Assembly (NCBI GenBank): GCA_949297145.1
Contig: CASFQO010000002.1
Location: 62,001 to 126,000 of the forward strand
DNA length: 64,000 nucleotides
Reading direction: 5' to 3'
Source: an uncultured Alphaproteobacteria bacterium
GTDB taxonomy: Bacteria; Pseudomonadota; Alphaproteobacteria; RF32; CAG-239
The notes below the pieces were generated by a model. That model had not been told where the DNA came from and made no database searches. It saw only the letters and a list, made by a program, of their open reading frames with translations. Of the stretch, positions 54,440 to 62,533 are shown one piece after another. Positions within the stretch are counted from its first letter, which is position 1. Each line of letters opens with the position of its first letter. The position numbers and the translations under genes were made by a program.

Positions 54440-55420
54440 ATGATGAAAAAAGATAAAAGCGAAGCGCTGTATGCGAATTATATCAAAGATGTGCTGTCGC
54501 GCAATCAAAAGGCGATAGACTATCAAAAGTCGCGTCAAGACTTTTGGCAAGATAAACCTCTCGCCGAGGTCAAAAACGCTTTGCAACAAATAATCGAGCA
54601 AGATAACGCATATCGCAAGGATAACAGCAGCGAAAAAAATCCCGGCAACGATTTGGAAACCTTAATCAAAACCGCTCCGGCAGAAATTTTATATCATGAC
54701 TACCGCGATAACAAAAGAGTCTCCGAAGCTTATGAAATTTATCAAGAAGCAACCAAAAATCTTGATGGTGAAAACTTTAAGACGATGCGTCAGGCCTTTA
54801 TTGTGAAAATGGGTGTGCTATATAAACAAATTGTGCCGGCGGAAAATAAGGAATCTCTGCTTAGCGATTACCTGAAAAAAGTTCTCAGCAAGCGAGAGGC
54901 CGAGCAATATATGCGCGAAAGTATCAATGAGGAGTTTAAGGGGATAGAATTAGACGGCGCGCGCGACCACGGCAATTGCACCAAAGGGATTATCATTTCG
55001 CTTTATAAGTTGCAGAAAAAATATGATATTCCGCTGTTTGATAAGAACTTGGATAAAGAGCATATCGTCCACCCCAAGGAGTTATCCGAAGAGCTGAACA
55101 AATATGTCAAAAAGGCAGAAAGCGGCTTGTTAAAAGATATTAAAGGTATCAAAAAAGGCGACATTATCATGTTGACGAGAGGCACAACCAACGCCCCGGG
55201 ACACGCGATGATGTGCTATGATTTTAATGAAAAAGGCGAGCCACTGCTGATGGGCTTTAGTGAAAACACCAAAGAGGTCAACGCCTACCAATCAAGAGAC
55301 GGCTCTATGCGTAAGGGCATCGTGATAGACATTAAATCGTTTATCCAAGACCGCGCACAAAATAAAGAGAAAAGCCGTTTAAAACAAAGCATACGTACGA
55401 AAAAACAAAGTACAAGATGA
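54440..55420 (+). CDS. Predicted papain-fold (NlpC/CHAP-like) cysteine enzyme
   Basis: 326 residues, no signal peptide. The C-terminal half shows the order of a permuted or standard papain-like fold: Cys180 in DHGNCTKGIIIS, then KKGDIIMLTRG, His255 in APGHAMMCYDF and Asn276 in GFSENTK. The N-terminal 160 residues are helical with a repeated segment (YIKDVLSRNQKA near residue 14, YLKKVLSKREAEQ near 144). The C-terminal 30 residues are Lys/Arg/Gln-rich. No related gene was recognised; a peptidase, amidase or effector role is inferred from the fold only. It is followed by the 80-bp repeats. Confidence 0.6.
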   Translation: MMKKDKSEALYANYIKDVLSRNQKAIDYQKSRQDFWQDKPLAEVKNALQQIIEQDNAYRKDNSSEKNPGNDLETLIKTAPAEILYHDYRDNKRVSEAYEIYQEATKNLDGENFKTMRQAFIVKMGVLYKQIVPAENKESLLSDYLKKVLSKREAEQYMRESINEEFKGIELDGARDHGNCTKGIIISLYKLQKKYDIPLFDKNLDKEHIVHPKELSEELNKYVKKAESGLLKDIKGIKKGDIIMLTRGTTNAPGHAMMCYDFNEKGEPLLMGFSENTKEVNAYQSRDGSMRKGIVIDIKSFIQDRAQNKEKSRLKQSIRTKKQSTR

Positions 55421-55464
55421 AGAATTTAAGCTAAACGATTCTACAAAGGATAAATTGTTTATCA

Positions 55465-55790
55465 AGGCCCACTGCAAGTCCATACTTTCGGCATTTTTCA
55501 CCATATTTTGCCCAAGTTATCCCCTTGCCGAGTCAAGTGAAGAAACTCCCCAAGAAAACACACTTTCGGTATTTCTCGCCATATCTCGCTCCAATTATCT
55601 CTTTTGCCGAGTCAAGTGAAGAAACTCTCCCCCAAGGACATACTGTCGGTATTTCTCGCCATATCTCGCTCCAATTATCTCTTTTGCCGAGTCAAGTGAA
55701 GAAACTCTCCCCCAAGGACATACTGTCGGCATTTTTCGCCATATCTCGCTCCAATTCTCCCTTTCGCCAAGTCAAAAATCACCCAAGGTG
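55465..55790. repeat. About four 80-bp tandem repeats
   Basis: A unit containing GAGTCAAGTGAAGAAACTC and, further on, TATTTCTCGCCATATCTCGC recurs with 79-80 bp period: the AGTCAA element lies at 55531, 55610, 55690 and, diverged, 55770; an older copy of the second half begins near 55480. The two middle copies are nearly identical. The period is not a multiple of three, so the array is not coding. It fills the gap between the 54440 gene and the end of umuC and overlaps the last umuC codons. Spacing and lack of unique spacers exclude CRISPR. Confidence 0.85.
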
Positions 55791-56927
55791 AATAATATTT
55801 TTCCCGAATTTCTGCTCCAATTCATCCAAAACTTTACCGAGGCGCTCATCACTTTTTTTCACGGGTTGAAACAAATCCAACTGCTCCTTTTCATGATACA
55901 CCAACCCCAAAAGCGTAATCCCGACACTTCGCCAAATAATCGCCGGCGAATAGAGTGCGTTCAAAAGTTCCATCGCCAAAGGAGTAATTTCATTTTCCTG
56001 ATTAGAAGGAAAGGGGAGTTTTGCCTTTTCGGTAATCACCTTAAAATCTTTGGTTCGCAGCATCACTTCAATCTGCACGGCTTTAGCGCCTTCACTGCGG
56101 GCTTTGCGGCAAGCGGTATGAATATGACGACACAAATCCCCCTTGAGCACATTGATATCGCGGCTAAATTCTTTGAGGGCGGAAGTTTGCTGAATAGAGA
56201 GCGGCGCTTTTCCGATGGGCTCAACTTTGAATAGTGAAATCCCCGAGAGCTCATTTTTAAGGTCCATACCATGCGCCCCGAATTGCGCCTTAATCCAATA
56301 ATCCGGCCGACAGATAAAATCAAGAGCCGTAAAAATACATTCTTCGCGCATTTTCAAAATCAATTTCCGCCCCACACCGGCCACATCCGAGATAAGCGTT
56401 TGCGAGAGGATTTTGCGCCTTTCTGCCGACCCGATAGCAAAGATACCGCCGGTATTTTTGGCCTTATCGCTGGCCAATTTCGCAAGTGTTTTGGTGCAAG
56501 ACAAACCGATAGAAATCGGAATATGGAGCTTATCCCATACGTTAGTCCGAATCATTTGCGCGGTTTTGAAATAATTCTGCTTATAAAGGAGCTTAGTTCC
56601 CGTCAAATCCAGATAAGCCTCATCCACCGAACACACTTCCACATCAGGCGTAAACGACTGCAGCATGGCCATAACTTTACGAGAAGTTGCTTGGTATAAA
56701 TCGTGATTAGCCCGCACATAGAGAACATCCGGAAATTCTTTTTTTGCCATAAAATAAGGTTCGCCCATTTTAAGCCCCAAGGCTTTGGCTTCTTTGGAGC
56801 GAGAGACCACGCAACCGTCATTATTAGAAAGCACCGCCACGGCTCTTCCTTCTAATTTCGGGTTAAAAGCGCGTTCTGCCGAAACAAAAAAACAATCACA
56901 ATCTGCCAATGCAATATAATGCTTCAT
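55779..56927 (-). CDS. umuC: UmuC-type Y-family DNA polymerase
   Basis: 382 residues from ATG 56927 with GAGGTGG upstream; a GTG two codons earlier is possible. Catalytic acids are Asp9 (ALADCDCFF), Asp102 and Glu103 (SVDEAYLDL). NNDGCVVSRSKEAKALG is specific to UmuC rather than DinB. A beta-clamp motif QLDLF lies at residues 349-353. The protein is about 40 residues shorter than E. coli UmuC. No umuD gene is adjacent. A LexA operator and promoter precede it, so it is damage inducible. Confidence 0.93.
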   Translation of the reverse strand: MKHYIALADCDCFFVSAERAFNPKLEGRAVAVLSNNDGCVVSRSKEAKALGLKMGEPYFMAKKEFPDVLYVRANHDLYQATSRKVMAMLQSFTPDVEVCSVDEAYLDLTGTKLLYKQNYFKTAQMIRTNVWDKLHIPISIGLSCTKTLAKLASDKAKNTGGIFAIGSAERRKILSQTLISDVAGVGRKLILKMREECIFTALDFICRPDYWIKAQFGAHGMDLKNELSGISLFKVEPIGKAPLSIQQTSALKEFSRDINVLKGDLCRHIHTACRKARSEGAKAVQIEVMLRTKDFKVITEKAKLPFPSNQENEITPLAMELLNALYSPAIIWRSVGITLLGLVYHEKEQLDLFQPVKKSDERLGKVLDELEQKFGKNIIHLG

Positions 56928-56944
56928 AACCACCTCTTTTTTAG

Positions 56945-56973
56945 AATGTAGTCAAAAAAGTTTCAAGAGTCAA
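56945..56973 (-). promoter_or_regulatory. umuC promoter
   Basis: TTGACT-17-TACATT on the minus strand, 17 nt before the start codon; the LexA operator lies just upstream of the -35 box. Confidence 0.8.
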
Positions 56974-56981
56974 TTAAAAAT

Positions 56982-56996
56982 GTTCTAAAAATGTTC
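56982..56996 (-). promoter_or_regulatory. LexA operator of umuC
   Basis: GTTC-N7-GTTC on the plus strand, that is GAAC-N7-GAAC on the gene strand, eight bases upstream of the -35 box. Confidence 0.88.
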
Positions 56997-57008
56997 TTTA
57001 GTGTGGAT

Positions 57009-57036
57009 AAAAAAAGACGCCCATAAAAGAGCGTCA
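57009..57036 (-). terminator. Terminator of the 57051-57905 gene
   Basis: The stem GACGC/GCGTC, extended by weak pairs, is followed by seven T residues on the minus strand. Confidence 0.75.
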
Positions 57037-57050
57037 TCAAGAGAAAAAAA

Positions 57051-57905
57051 TTAGTGCAAAGGCATTTTGAAAGCACCGGTTTCATCGGCATGCAAAATAA
57101 CGTCTTTACCATTGTGCTTCCAGATAAACGTAGAGGCAATAATCAGATACGCCATCGGCACGCCCATATCCGAGATATGATATCCGATAAGGTAATCTTT
57201 GCCTTCAATGGTGCACACCAGATGTTGCAGCGCCGTTCCCACCACAATGTGAGAAAGTTCATCAGAATTTAAAGGCTTAAAGACAACCGCCTGATGAAAA
57301 TACGTAAAAATCAAATCGCGATTATACGCATCCACCGTCAATGCAAAGCAGGTGTTGTTCATCAAAAAATGCAAAGTTCGTTTGTTGAGAGAGGCTTTTT
57401 CATCAAAGACCAAATTGCCGATACGTCGTCCCAAATCTTTACCATACTCAAATCCGTCTGAAATAACGGCCCAAAATGCAAGCCTCGGCTTAAACAGAAA
57501 CAAGCCAGATTTGATAAACTGGACATCACAGCCAAAAACTTCTCTGCCTTTCCAGATAATTTCCGTCTGCCCGTCAGCGTGCAAAGCAATAATCCGCACC
57601 AGAGACATTTTTCTGCGCAAATCGGTTTTATATTTCCGATAAAAATCAGAATGAAACAATAACACGAAAAGCACCTTATCACTCATCTGAATTTTATACT
57701 GCGCGACCGGAGAAACAATCAAGTGCATCATAAACAGCACAACAAACAAGGCCACGCCTGCCGCCACATAAAACCTCCCGACCAGGGCAAATAAGATAAC
57801 TGCAATCCATCCGCCGACAACCTGATGATTAAAAGCGGCACAGCCCCAACAACCGGGTTTGAGCAAAGCGCCAAAACACAATTTTTTAAATTTAACAGAA
57901 TTCAT
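57051..57905 (-). CDS. Unknown membrane-associated protein
   Basis: 284 residues. Two hydrophobic helices near the N-terminus (residues about 28-62, WIAVILFALVGRF and ALFVVLFMMHLIV) are followed by a soluble domain of about 215 residues rich in strands, with FLFKPRLAFWAV and YLIGYHISDMGVPMAYLIIAS. Two Cys residues near the start (KPGCWGC) could bind metal or be acylated. The gene has its own promoter and terminator and the SD-less leader of the shared class. No family recognised. Confidence 0.65.
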   Translation of the reverse strand: MNSVKFKKLCFGALLKPGCWGCAAFNHQVVGGWIAVILFALVGRFYVAAGVALFVVLFMMHLIVSPVAQYKIQMSDKVLFVLLFHSDFYRKYKTDLRRKMSLVRIIALHADGQTEIIWKGREVFGCDVQFIKSGLFLFKPRLAFWAVISDGFEYGKDLGRRIGNLVFDEKASLNKRTLHFLMNNTCFALTVDAYNRDLIFTYFHQAVVFKPLNSDELSHIVVGTALQHLVCTIEGKDYLIGYHISDMGVPMAYLIIASTFIWKHNGKDVILHADETGAFKMPLH

Positions 57906-57950
57906 AAAAATAAAAATTTAAGTGAAACAATAATTATGAAATTAGTCGCT

Positions 57951-57979
57951 ACTCTATGAGATAAATGAGGAAAAATCAA
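57951..57979 (-). promoter_or_regulatory. Promoter of the 57051-57905 gene (SD-less leader class)
   Basis: TTGATT-17-TAGAGT on the minus strand; 45 nt to the ATG, A/T leader without a Shine-Dalgarno site. Confidence 0.7.
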
Positions 57980-57987
57980 GAAAAATA

Positions 57988-58016
57988 TTGCCACCCTCAA
58001 GAAATCCCCCCATAAT
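57988..58016 (+). promoter_or_regulatory. Promoter of dut
   Basis: TTGCCA-17-CATAAT, 26 nt before the start at 58043, which has AAGGAG. Confidence 0.6.
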
Positions 58017-58042
58017 CACCTAAAATGAATAAGGAGAAGACA

Positions 58043-58552
58043 ATGCCAAGAATTGCCACTTTTGAAAAAGTAAGTTTTGAACAGTTTAATACCGCCTGGA
58101 AAGGTATTTTTTTAACCGATGACGCCGAGATAAAAAGCATATATGAAAACATCAAGTTGCCCACACGCGCCACATCAGGTTCTGCCGGCTATGATTTTTT
58201 TACCCCGATAGCCATAACATTGCATCCAAAAGAAAATATTTTATTGCCGACCGGGGTAAGAGTAAAAATAGAAGAGGGGTGGTTTTTGGGGATAATGCCC
58301 AAATCCGGATTAGGTTTTAAATATAGATTGCAAATGGATAATACAATTGGCGTGATAGATAGTGACTACTATTATTCGGATAACGAGGGGCATATTTTTG
58401 TAAAATTAACCAATGACAGTAACACGGACAAAGTGCTTGAACTGCAGGCAGGGGCATCGGTATGTCAGGGAATATTTATACCTTATGGTCTTACATATGA
58501 GGATAATGCCACAGCCAAGCGCAACGGGGGACTAGGTTCCACTTCAAAATAG
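58043..58552 (+). CDS. dut: dUTPase-family nucleotidohydrolase
   Basis: 169 residues from ATG 58043 with AAGGAG upstream; an earlier ATG at 58025 lies before that site. The five dUTPase motifs can be traced: SGSAGYDFFTP, PKSGLGFKY, IGVIDSDYY, VCQGIFIPYG and the C-terminal RNGGLGSTS. The motif spacing with a longer middle part is that of phage- or gut-type dUTPases rather than E. coli Dut. It keeps uracil out of DNA. A hairpin terminator follows. Confidence 0.9.
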   Translation: MPRIATFEKVSFEQFNTAWKGIFLTDDAEIKSIYENIKLPTRATSGSAGYDFFTPIAITLHPKENILLPTGVRVKIEEGWFLGIMPKSGLGFKYRLQMDNTIGVIDSDYYYSDNEGHIFVKLTNDSNTDKVLELQAGASVCQGIFIPYGLTYEDNATAKRNGGLGSTSK

Positions 58553-58563
58553 TAAAAGGCAAC

Positions 58564-58596
58564 AAAAAAGGAAGAGTACAAACTCTTCCTTTTTTA
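58564..58596. terminator. Bidirectional terminator
   Basis: A perfect 13-bp stem AAAAAAGGAAGAG/CTCTTCCTTTTTT lies between dut and the convergent 58612-59550 gene. Confidence 0.92.
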
Positions 58597-58611
58597 GGTG
58601 CCGTAAACATA

Positions 58612-59550
58612 TTATTTCTTAGGTCTAAAAGGAATAATATGAGGTTGCGTTTTTGCCGAAGCCATAGGCTCATCATTTTTTACCCCGTTAAGGTTCATAC
58701 AAACGCATCGCCCGCTAACGGCTTTTTTCTGTTTCGGTTTAGTAAAGCTGGGCTTTTGCATAGCAAAGACCTGTGCAGACTTTTTAACCGGTTCAGGCGG
58801 TGGAACAATCTGTTCTGTTTCGGGCTGAGATTGGTTAACCGAAAGTTTAGTTTGTACCGCATTACGTTGGAAATATTTACCCAAGTCTTTGCGATAACAA
58901 AGAGTATAGATTTCTCCTCCAATCACAGCCGTATCGCCCAATTCAATAGGATACTCTGTTAACACATTTCCTTCAGCCTGCTGCGCGAGTACAATGTCGT
59001 CCTGGCAAACAGGATGCCAAATAATACCATCGTAATCTTCAGCTTCAATGGACCAACAAACGCAAACAAACTTATGATCATCAACCGAATAGAGCTCCAC
59101 CGGATAGACATCATTAACTTTATAAGCATTTTCTAATCGAGAAATAGAAAGCATATCCTCCTCGGTTAAAATGGTACGCACTCTCTGAATAGTAATTTCG
59201 CCGGTAGAAGTAATCACAACAGCCAACAATGTATTTTTCCAGAAAATAAAAGCATCCGAAGTAAAAGGCTTCAATTCTCGGAACTCCAAATCAAGAATAT
59301 CCTCAAAATTATCCATAATAAAAGCAGGAATCATTGACGTAATTTTCTTAGCTTTTGCATCAAGATATACCCAAAAAGGTAAAGAGGGATAACGTAGAGA
59401 AGATAAAGTAGCGTTACAGAGAAAAACAAGTCCTCCCGTTCCGTAACTTTCTTCAAAAAAAGTCCGAGCCTCAACAGAATTTTCAATAAACAACAAATCT
59501 CCAGCCGAAGCATATTGTTCCGGTTCTGGAACGTAACCTAATTCTCTCAT
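58612..59550 (-). CDS. Unknown cytoplasmic protein
   Basis: 312 residues from ATG 59550 (MRELGYVPEPEQYAS). An earlier in-frame ATG at 59592 would lie within the leader next to the -10 box. The first 215 residues look like a mixed alpha/beta domain (FLCNATLSSLRYPSLPFWVY, AFIFWKNTLLAVVI); the C-terminal 85 residues are a Pro/Gln/Lys-rich tail ending in PHIIPFRPKK. Two Cys lie in SGRCVCMNL. No family recognised. SD-less leader class. Confidence 0.65.
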   Translation of the reverse strand: MRELGYVPEPEQYASAGDLLFIENSVEARTFFEESYGTGGLVFLCNATLSSLRYPSLPFWVYLDAKAKKITSMIPAFIMDNFEDILDLEFRELKPFTSDAFIFWKNTLLAVVITSTGEITIQRVRTILTEEDMLSISRLENAYKVNDVYPVELYSVDDHKFVCVCWSIEAEDYDGIIWHPVCQDDIVLAQQAEGNVLTEYPIELGDTAVIGGEIYTLCYRKDLGKYFQRNAVQTKLSVNQSQPETEQIVPPPEPVKKSAQVFAMQKPSFTKPKQKKAVSGRCVCMNLNGVKNDEPMASAKTQPHIIPFRPKK

Positions 59551-59596
59551 AAAAATACTATTTAAAGTGAGACATAATCTTATATTTAACAAGATT

Positions 59597-59626
59597 ATGC
59601 TACACCCGCAGAAAATATTATGTCAA
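59597..59626 (-). promoter_or_regulatory. Promoter of the 58612-59550 gene (SD-less leader class)
   Basis: TTGACA-18-TAGCAT on the minus strand; 46 nt to the ATG at 59550, no Shine-Dalgarno site. Confidence 0.65.
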
Positions 59627-59653
59627 TAGTTTTGTCAAAAAGAAGACGGAAAA

Positions 59654-61096
59654 TTACATAACTTTAATTTTGTGTAAGAGGACAAGCACGGCAATAACTT
59701 CCAAACGCCCCAACACCATGATAAAAGCAAGCAGATATTTCACAAACGGCGTAAAGCCTGCAAAACTGCCTGCTGGTCCTGTGGCTTCCGTCAGACCGAT
59801 ACCCGAGTTGGTAATATTACCGGTAACCGCCCCCAGAGCCGTCAAAAAGTCAACCCCGGTCATCGTGATAATGAGCGTGAAGAAAACAATAGCAAACAAA
59901 AAGCCCAACACCATCACAAAAACCGACGCCACGATATTATCATCAATAATTTTGCCTCCGGCTTTCATAACCGCCACCTGATTAGGGGAGAGGGAGGTCG
60001 TCGCATTTTTGTTAAAAAAGGCCCCAATCACTTGCCAACGAAAGATTTTAATAGAGCCGGTGGTAGAGCCGGTACAGCCACCGGTTAAAAAGAGAATAAA
60101 GAAAACCACCGGAACCCAGCTTCCCCACTGAATAAAGTCACAAGAAGAAAATCCGGTTGTTGTCATAGCCGAAATAACATTAAAAGAAACATGTCTAAAA
60201 GCTGTAGTGAAATCAATCTTGGCGGTAAGCGCATGAAAAATAGAAATACTAAGGATATAGAAAGCAACAACTTTAAGAAAAGCATTAACTTGTTTATTTC
60301 CGGTAATGAAGGAAAAACTTCTTTTTTTCGCAATCAGAATAAAATATGTCATAGGGAGAGAGCCAAGCAACATAAAGATACCGATAATAGCTTCAATAGT
60401 CGGGCTATCAAAAAAGGCAACGGAATTATTTTTTGTAGATAGTCCGCCTGTACATAAAGTGGCTAAAGCAAAGCAGATGGCATCAAACCAGTTCATACCG
60501 GCCCATTTAAGCAAAAGAGCGCAAATAATATTGAGAAGCACATAAGTAATAATGATATCTTTGGCGATATAACGAACCTTAGGCAAGAATTTCTCTTCGG
60601 TATCGGAGTTTTCTTTAGTGAAGATGTGCATTCCCCCGATTCCCAAGAAAGGCATAAGAGCAACGGCAAAAATCACAATCCCCACACCACTGACGCCATT
60701 AAGAATAGCGCGCCAGAAAAGGACGGACTTAGGCTGAGCTTCCACGTTGGTTAAAATAGTTGAACCGGTAGTGGTTAAACCTGATGTGGCTTCAAATAAA
60801 GCATCGGCATAAGACGTAATATCTCCGTTGCCATAGAGTGGTAAAGCGCAGATAAAAGGGCAAATTAGCCAGCAAGTAACGGTAATGAGGTAACCTTGCA
60901 AGATAGAGATTTTCTTAATTTTTCCATAGTTGGCAAAAAAGAGCATTCCTCCAAAAAACATAGAGAGGATAGAGCATTCAATAAAAGTAACGTCAAAATG
61001 ACCGGAATAATATTTGAGCACAGCGGCGGGAAGGAGCATCAGCGCGCCCCAAACAAAGATAATAAAGCCGTTAATCATCAAAACCGGTTGCCACAT
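59654..61096 (-). CDS. trkH: TrkH-type potassium uptake membrane subunit
   Basis: 480 residues from ATG 61096 with AGAGGA upstream. The four pore segments carry the selectivity-filter regions ATSGLTTTGSTI, CTGGLSTKNN, SAMTTTGFSSCD and TGNITNSGIG, and GGCTGSTTGSIKIFR is the conserved loop. It imports potassium with a cytoplasmic TrkA partner, which is not in this window. No terminator is visible before the next gene. Confidence 0.95.
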   Translation of the reverse strand: MWQPVLMINGFIIFVWGALMLLPAAVLKYYSGHFDVTFIECSILSMFFGGMLFFANYGKIKKISILQGYLITVTCWLICPFICALPLYGNGDITSYADALFEATSGLTTTGSTILTNVEAQPKSVLFWRAILNGVSGVGIVIFAVALMPFLGIGGMHIFTKENSDTEEKFLPKVRYIAKDIIITYVLLNIICALLLKWAGMNWFDAICFALATLCTGGLSTKNNSVAFFDSPTIEAIIGIFMLLGSLPMTYFILIAKKRSFSFITGNKQVNAFLKVVAFYILSISIFHALTAKIDFTTAFRHVSFNVISAMTTTGFSSCDFIQWGSWVPVVFFILFLTGGCTGSTTGSIKIFRWQVIGAFFNKNATTSLSPNQVAVMKAGGKIIDDNIVASVFVMVLGFLFAIVFFTLIITMTGVDFLTALGAVTGNITNSGIGLTEATGPAGSFAGFTPFVKYLLAFIMVLGRLEVIAVLVLLHKIKVM

Positions 61097-61208
61097 CAAG
61101 AAAATCCTCTTCTATTACAATCTCCAACATAATATAAGCGGTGGGTGTATTTTTCAATCGCAACAAGATTTTATCCACTTATGAAAGGTGATAAAGATAA
61201 AAAAGCAT

Positions 61209-61232
61209 AAAAAAAGCTCCCCGAAGGGAGCC
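61209..61232 (-). terminator. Terminator of the 61250-62428 gene
   Basis: The stem GGCTCCC/GGGAGC with loop TTCG is followed by seven T residues on the minus strand. Confidence 0.88.
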
Positions 61233-61249
61233 GAAATTTAAGCTGCGAC

Positions 61250-62428
61250 TTATTCAAAATAACGCTTATCCGGCGTATTAAGAAGCCACTGCTTAAATTT
61301 ACATTGTTTTTGGAACGAGCCGCCAATGAAGTTCAGATAATCCTCAATGAGGTTCTTAATACCTTCATCGTATTCCTCCGGTGTGTAGGAATTGCGAGCA
61401 AACAAATCAGATAAGATAATGTTTGACACCGCTTCCTCGTGAGGAATACCGTAAAGAATTTCCTGATAGTTCGGCCACCCCATATTGGAGTAGTTAACGA
61501 TAATATCACGAAACTTCTCCCAGTCGGCACTAAATACCTTAGGCATGACGTAGCGTTCGGGCGCGGTGGATTTTGTCACGCCATTAAGACGAATAGTATC
61601 TTTCTTTAACGGGCCCAAGCAAGCAGCAATGTAACCCAGATAAATTTCAGATATCTTCGCTTCAGGAATGACTACCTTGGAAGTTTTAGGCAAGAAGATA
61701 GGGCAGTGCGCCAACACGAGATTGACTTTTACCGCCGCAAATTTCTCCTGCTTCAACTGCCACATCCACTCGGCAAGCAAGCGCTTGTCATAAAATGGAT
61801 TGCCTGAGCAGATGACGAATGTAACTTCTTTAAGCCCTTGAGATACGGCAAAATTGTATATCTCAATAAGATTGCCCTCCGAGTCGTCATCGTTACTCGG
61901 GAAGTAATTCCGATACGCATAGTCCTTCCCGGTTATTTGCGCCATCAAGGCAGTGTAGGTGTCGTACTCCGTTTTGCGGATAAGACCGCTTGAACGATAG
62001 AACAACTTCTTGAACACACCCTTATTTCCCTCTTTGCCGGAGGTTAAAAAAGGCAACGCTCTCCTCGTACTCTTTGCGTAAAAACGCAAAATCTCCATTG
62101 CAAACAGCGGCGCTGTGAGGAAACCGCTGAAACAATAAAGATAAGGATTTACCATGTTTTTCGGCAAGTCGTACAACGAGCATACGACAGCCTTTGAAAT
62201 ACCTCCCTGAGCATTGGGATATTTGAATGTATCCCCAGGCCTCAATCCACCGATTTCTTCCGCATAGCGGAGAGTTTCGGCATCAAGATTTACCTGACGC
62301 GGTTTTACGATGTTAACTCGTTCCGCCATAAACTGCCGTCCGGCAGCGTTACAGCGATAAGCGTTTTCAACCATCAATTTCTGAAAATCTTCGCGGTTCG
62401 TATCCACGAATTTAAAATAATTTTCCAT
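61250..62428 (-). CDS. YdcF-like (DUF218-type) protein
   Basis: 392 residues, cytoplasmic. After a polar N-terminal part of about 130 residues it shows a YdcF-like order: LYCFSGFLTAPLFAMEIL, FLTSGKEGNKG, KTEYDTYTALMAQI, the loop SNDDDSEGNLIEIYNFA, VTFVICSGNPFYDKRLLAEW and VKVNLVLAHCPIF. It resembles in layout the protein at 42739-44016 but with low identity. The Cys-containing GEVVFSGH position differs. It starts MENYFKF like the 2612 gene (MENYWKF) and shares the SD-less leader class. Confidence 0.6.
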   Translation of the reverse strand: MENYFKFVDTNREDFQKLMVENAYRCNAAGRQFMAERVNIVKPRQVNLDAETLRYAEEIGGLRPGDTFKYPNAQGGISKAVVCSLYDLPKNMVNPYLYCFSGFLTAPLFAMEILRFYAKSTRRALPFLTSGKEGNKGVFKKLFYRSSGLIRKTEYDTYTALMAQITGKDYAYRNYFPSNDDDSEGNLIEIYNFAVSQGLKEVTFVICSGNPFYDKRLLAEWMWQLKQEKFAAVKVNLVLAHCPIFLPKTSKVVIPEAKISEIYLGYIAACLGPLKKDTIRLNGVTKSTAPERYVMPKVFSADWEKFRDIIVNYSNMGWPNYQEILYGIPHEEAVSNIILSDLFARNSYTPEEYDEGIKNLIEDYLNFIGGSFQKQCKFKQWLLNTPDKRYFE

Positions 62429-62469
62429 AATGAGTAATTTTAGTTATAAATATATTTTCTTAGATCTCT

Positions 62470-62498
62470 AAAATACCACATTTTAAAGGCAAAGTCAA
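62470..62498 (-). promoter_or_regulatory. Promoter of the 61250-62428 gene (SD-less leader class)
   Basis: TTGACT-17-TATTTT on the minus strand; 41 nt to the ATG, the last 20 nt without G. Confidence 0.75.
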
Positions 62499-62533
62499 AC
62501 AGAGATAGCGATAAAAGGGCGATAAAGCCGAGA

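Noticed and set aside
55465..55790. CRISPR array
   Set aside because: Repeats abut without unique spacers and the unit is too long.
55525..55791. 88-codon open frame in the 80-bp repeats
   Set aside because: The period is not a multiple of three; the frame is a chance by-product of the repeat.
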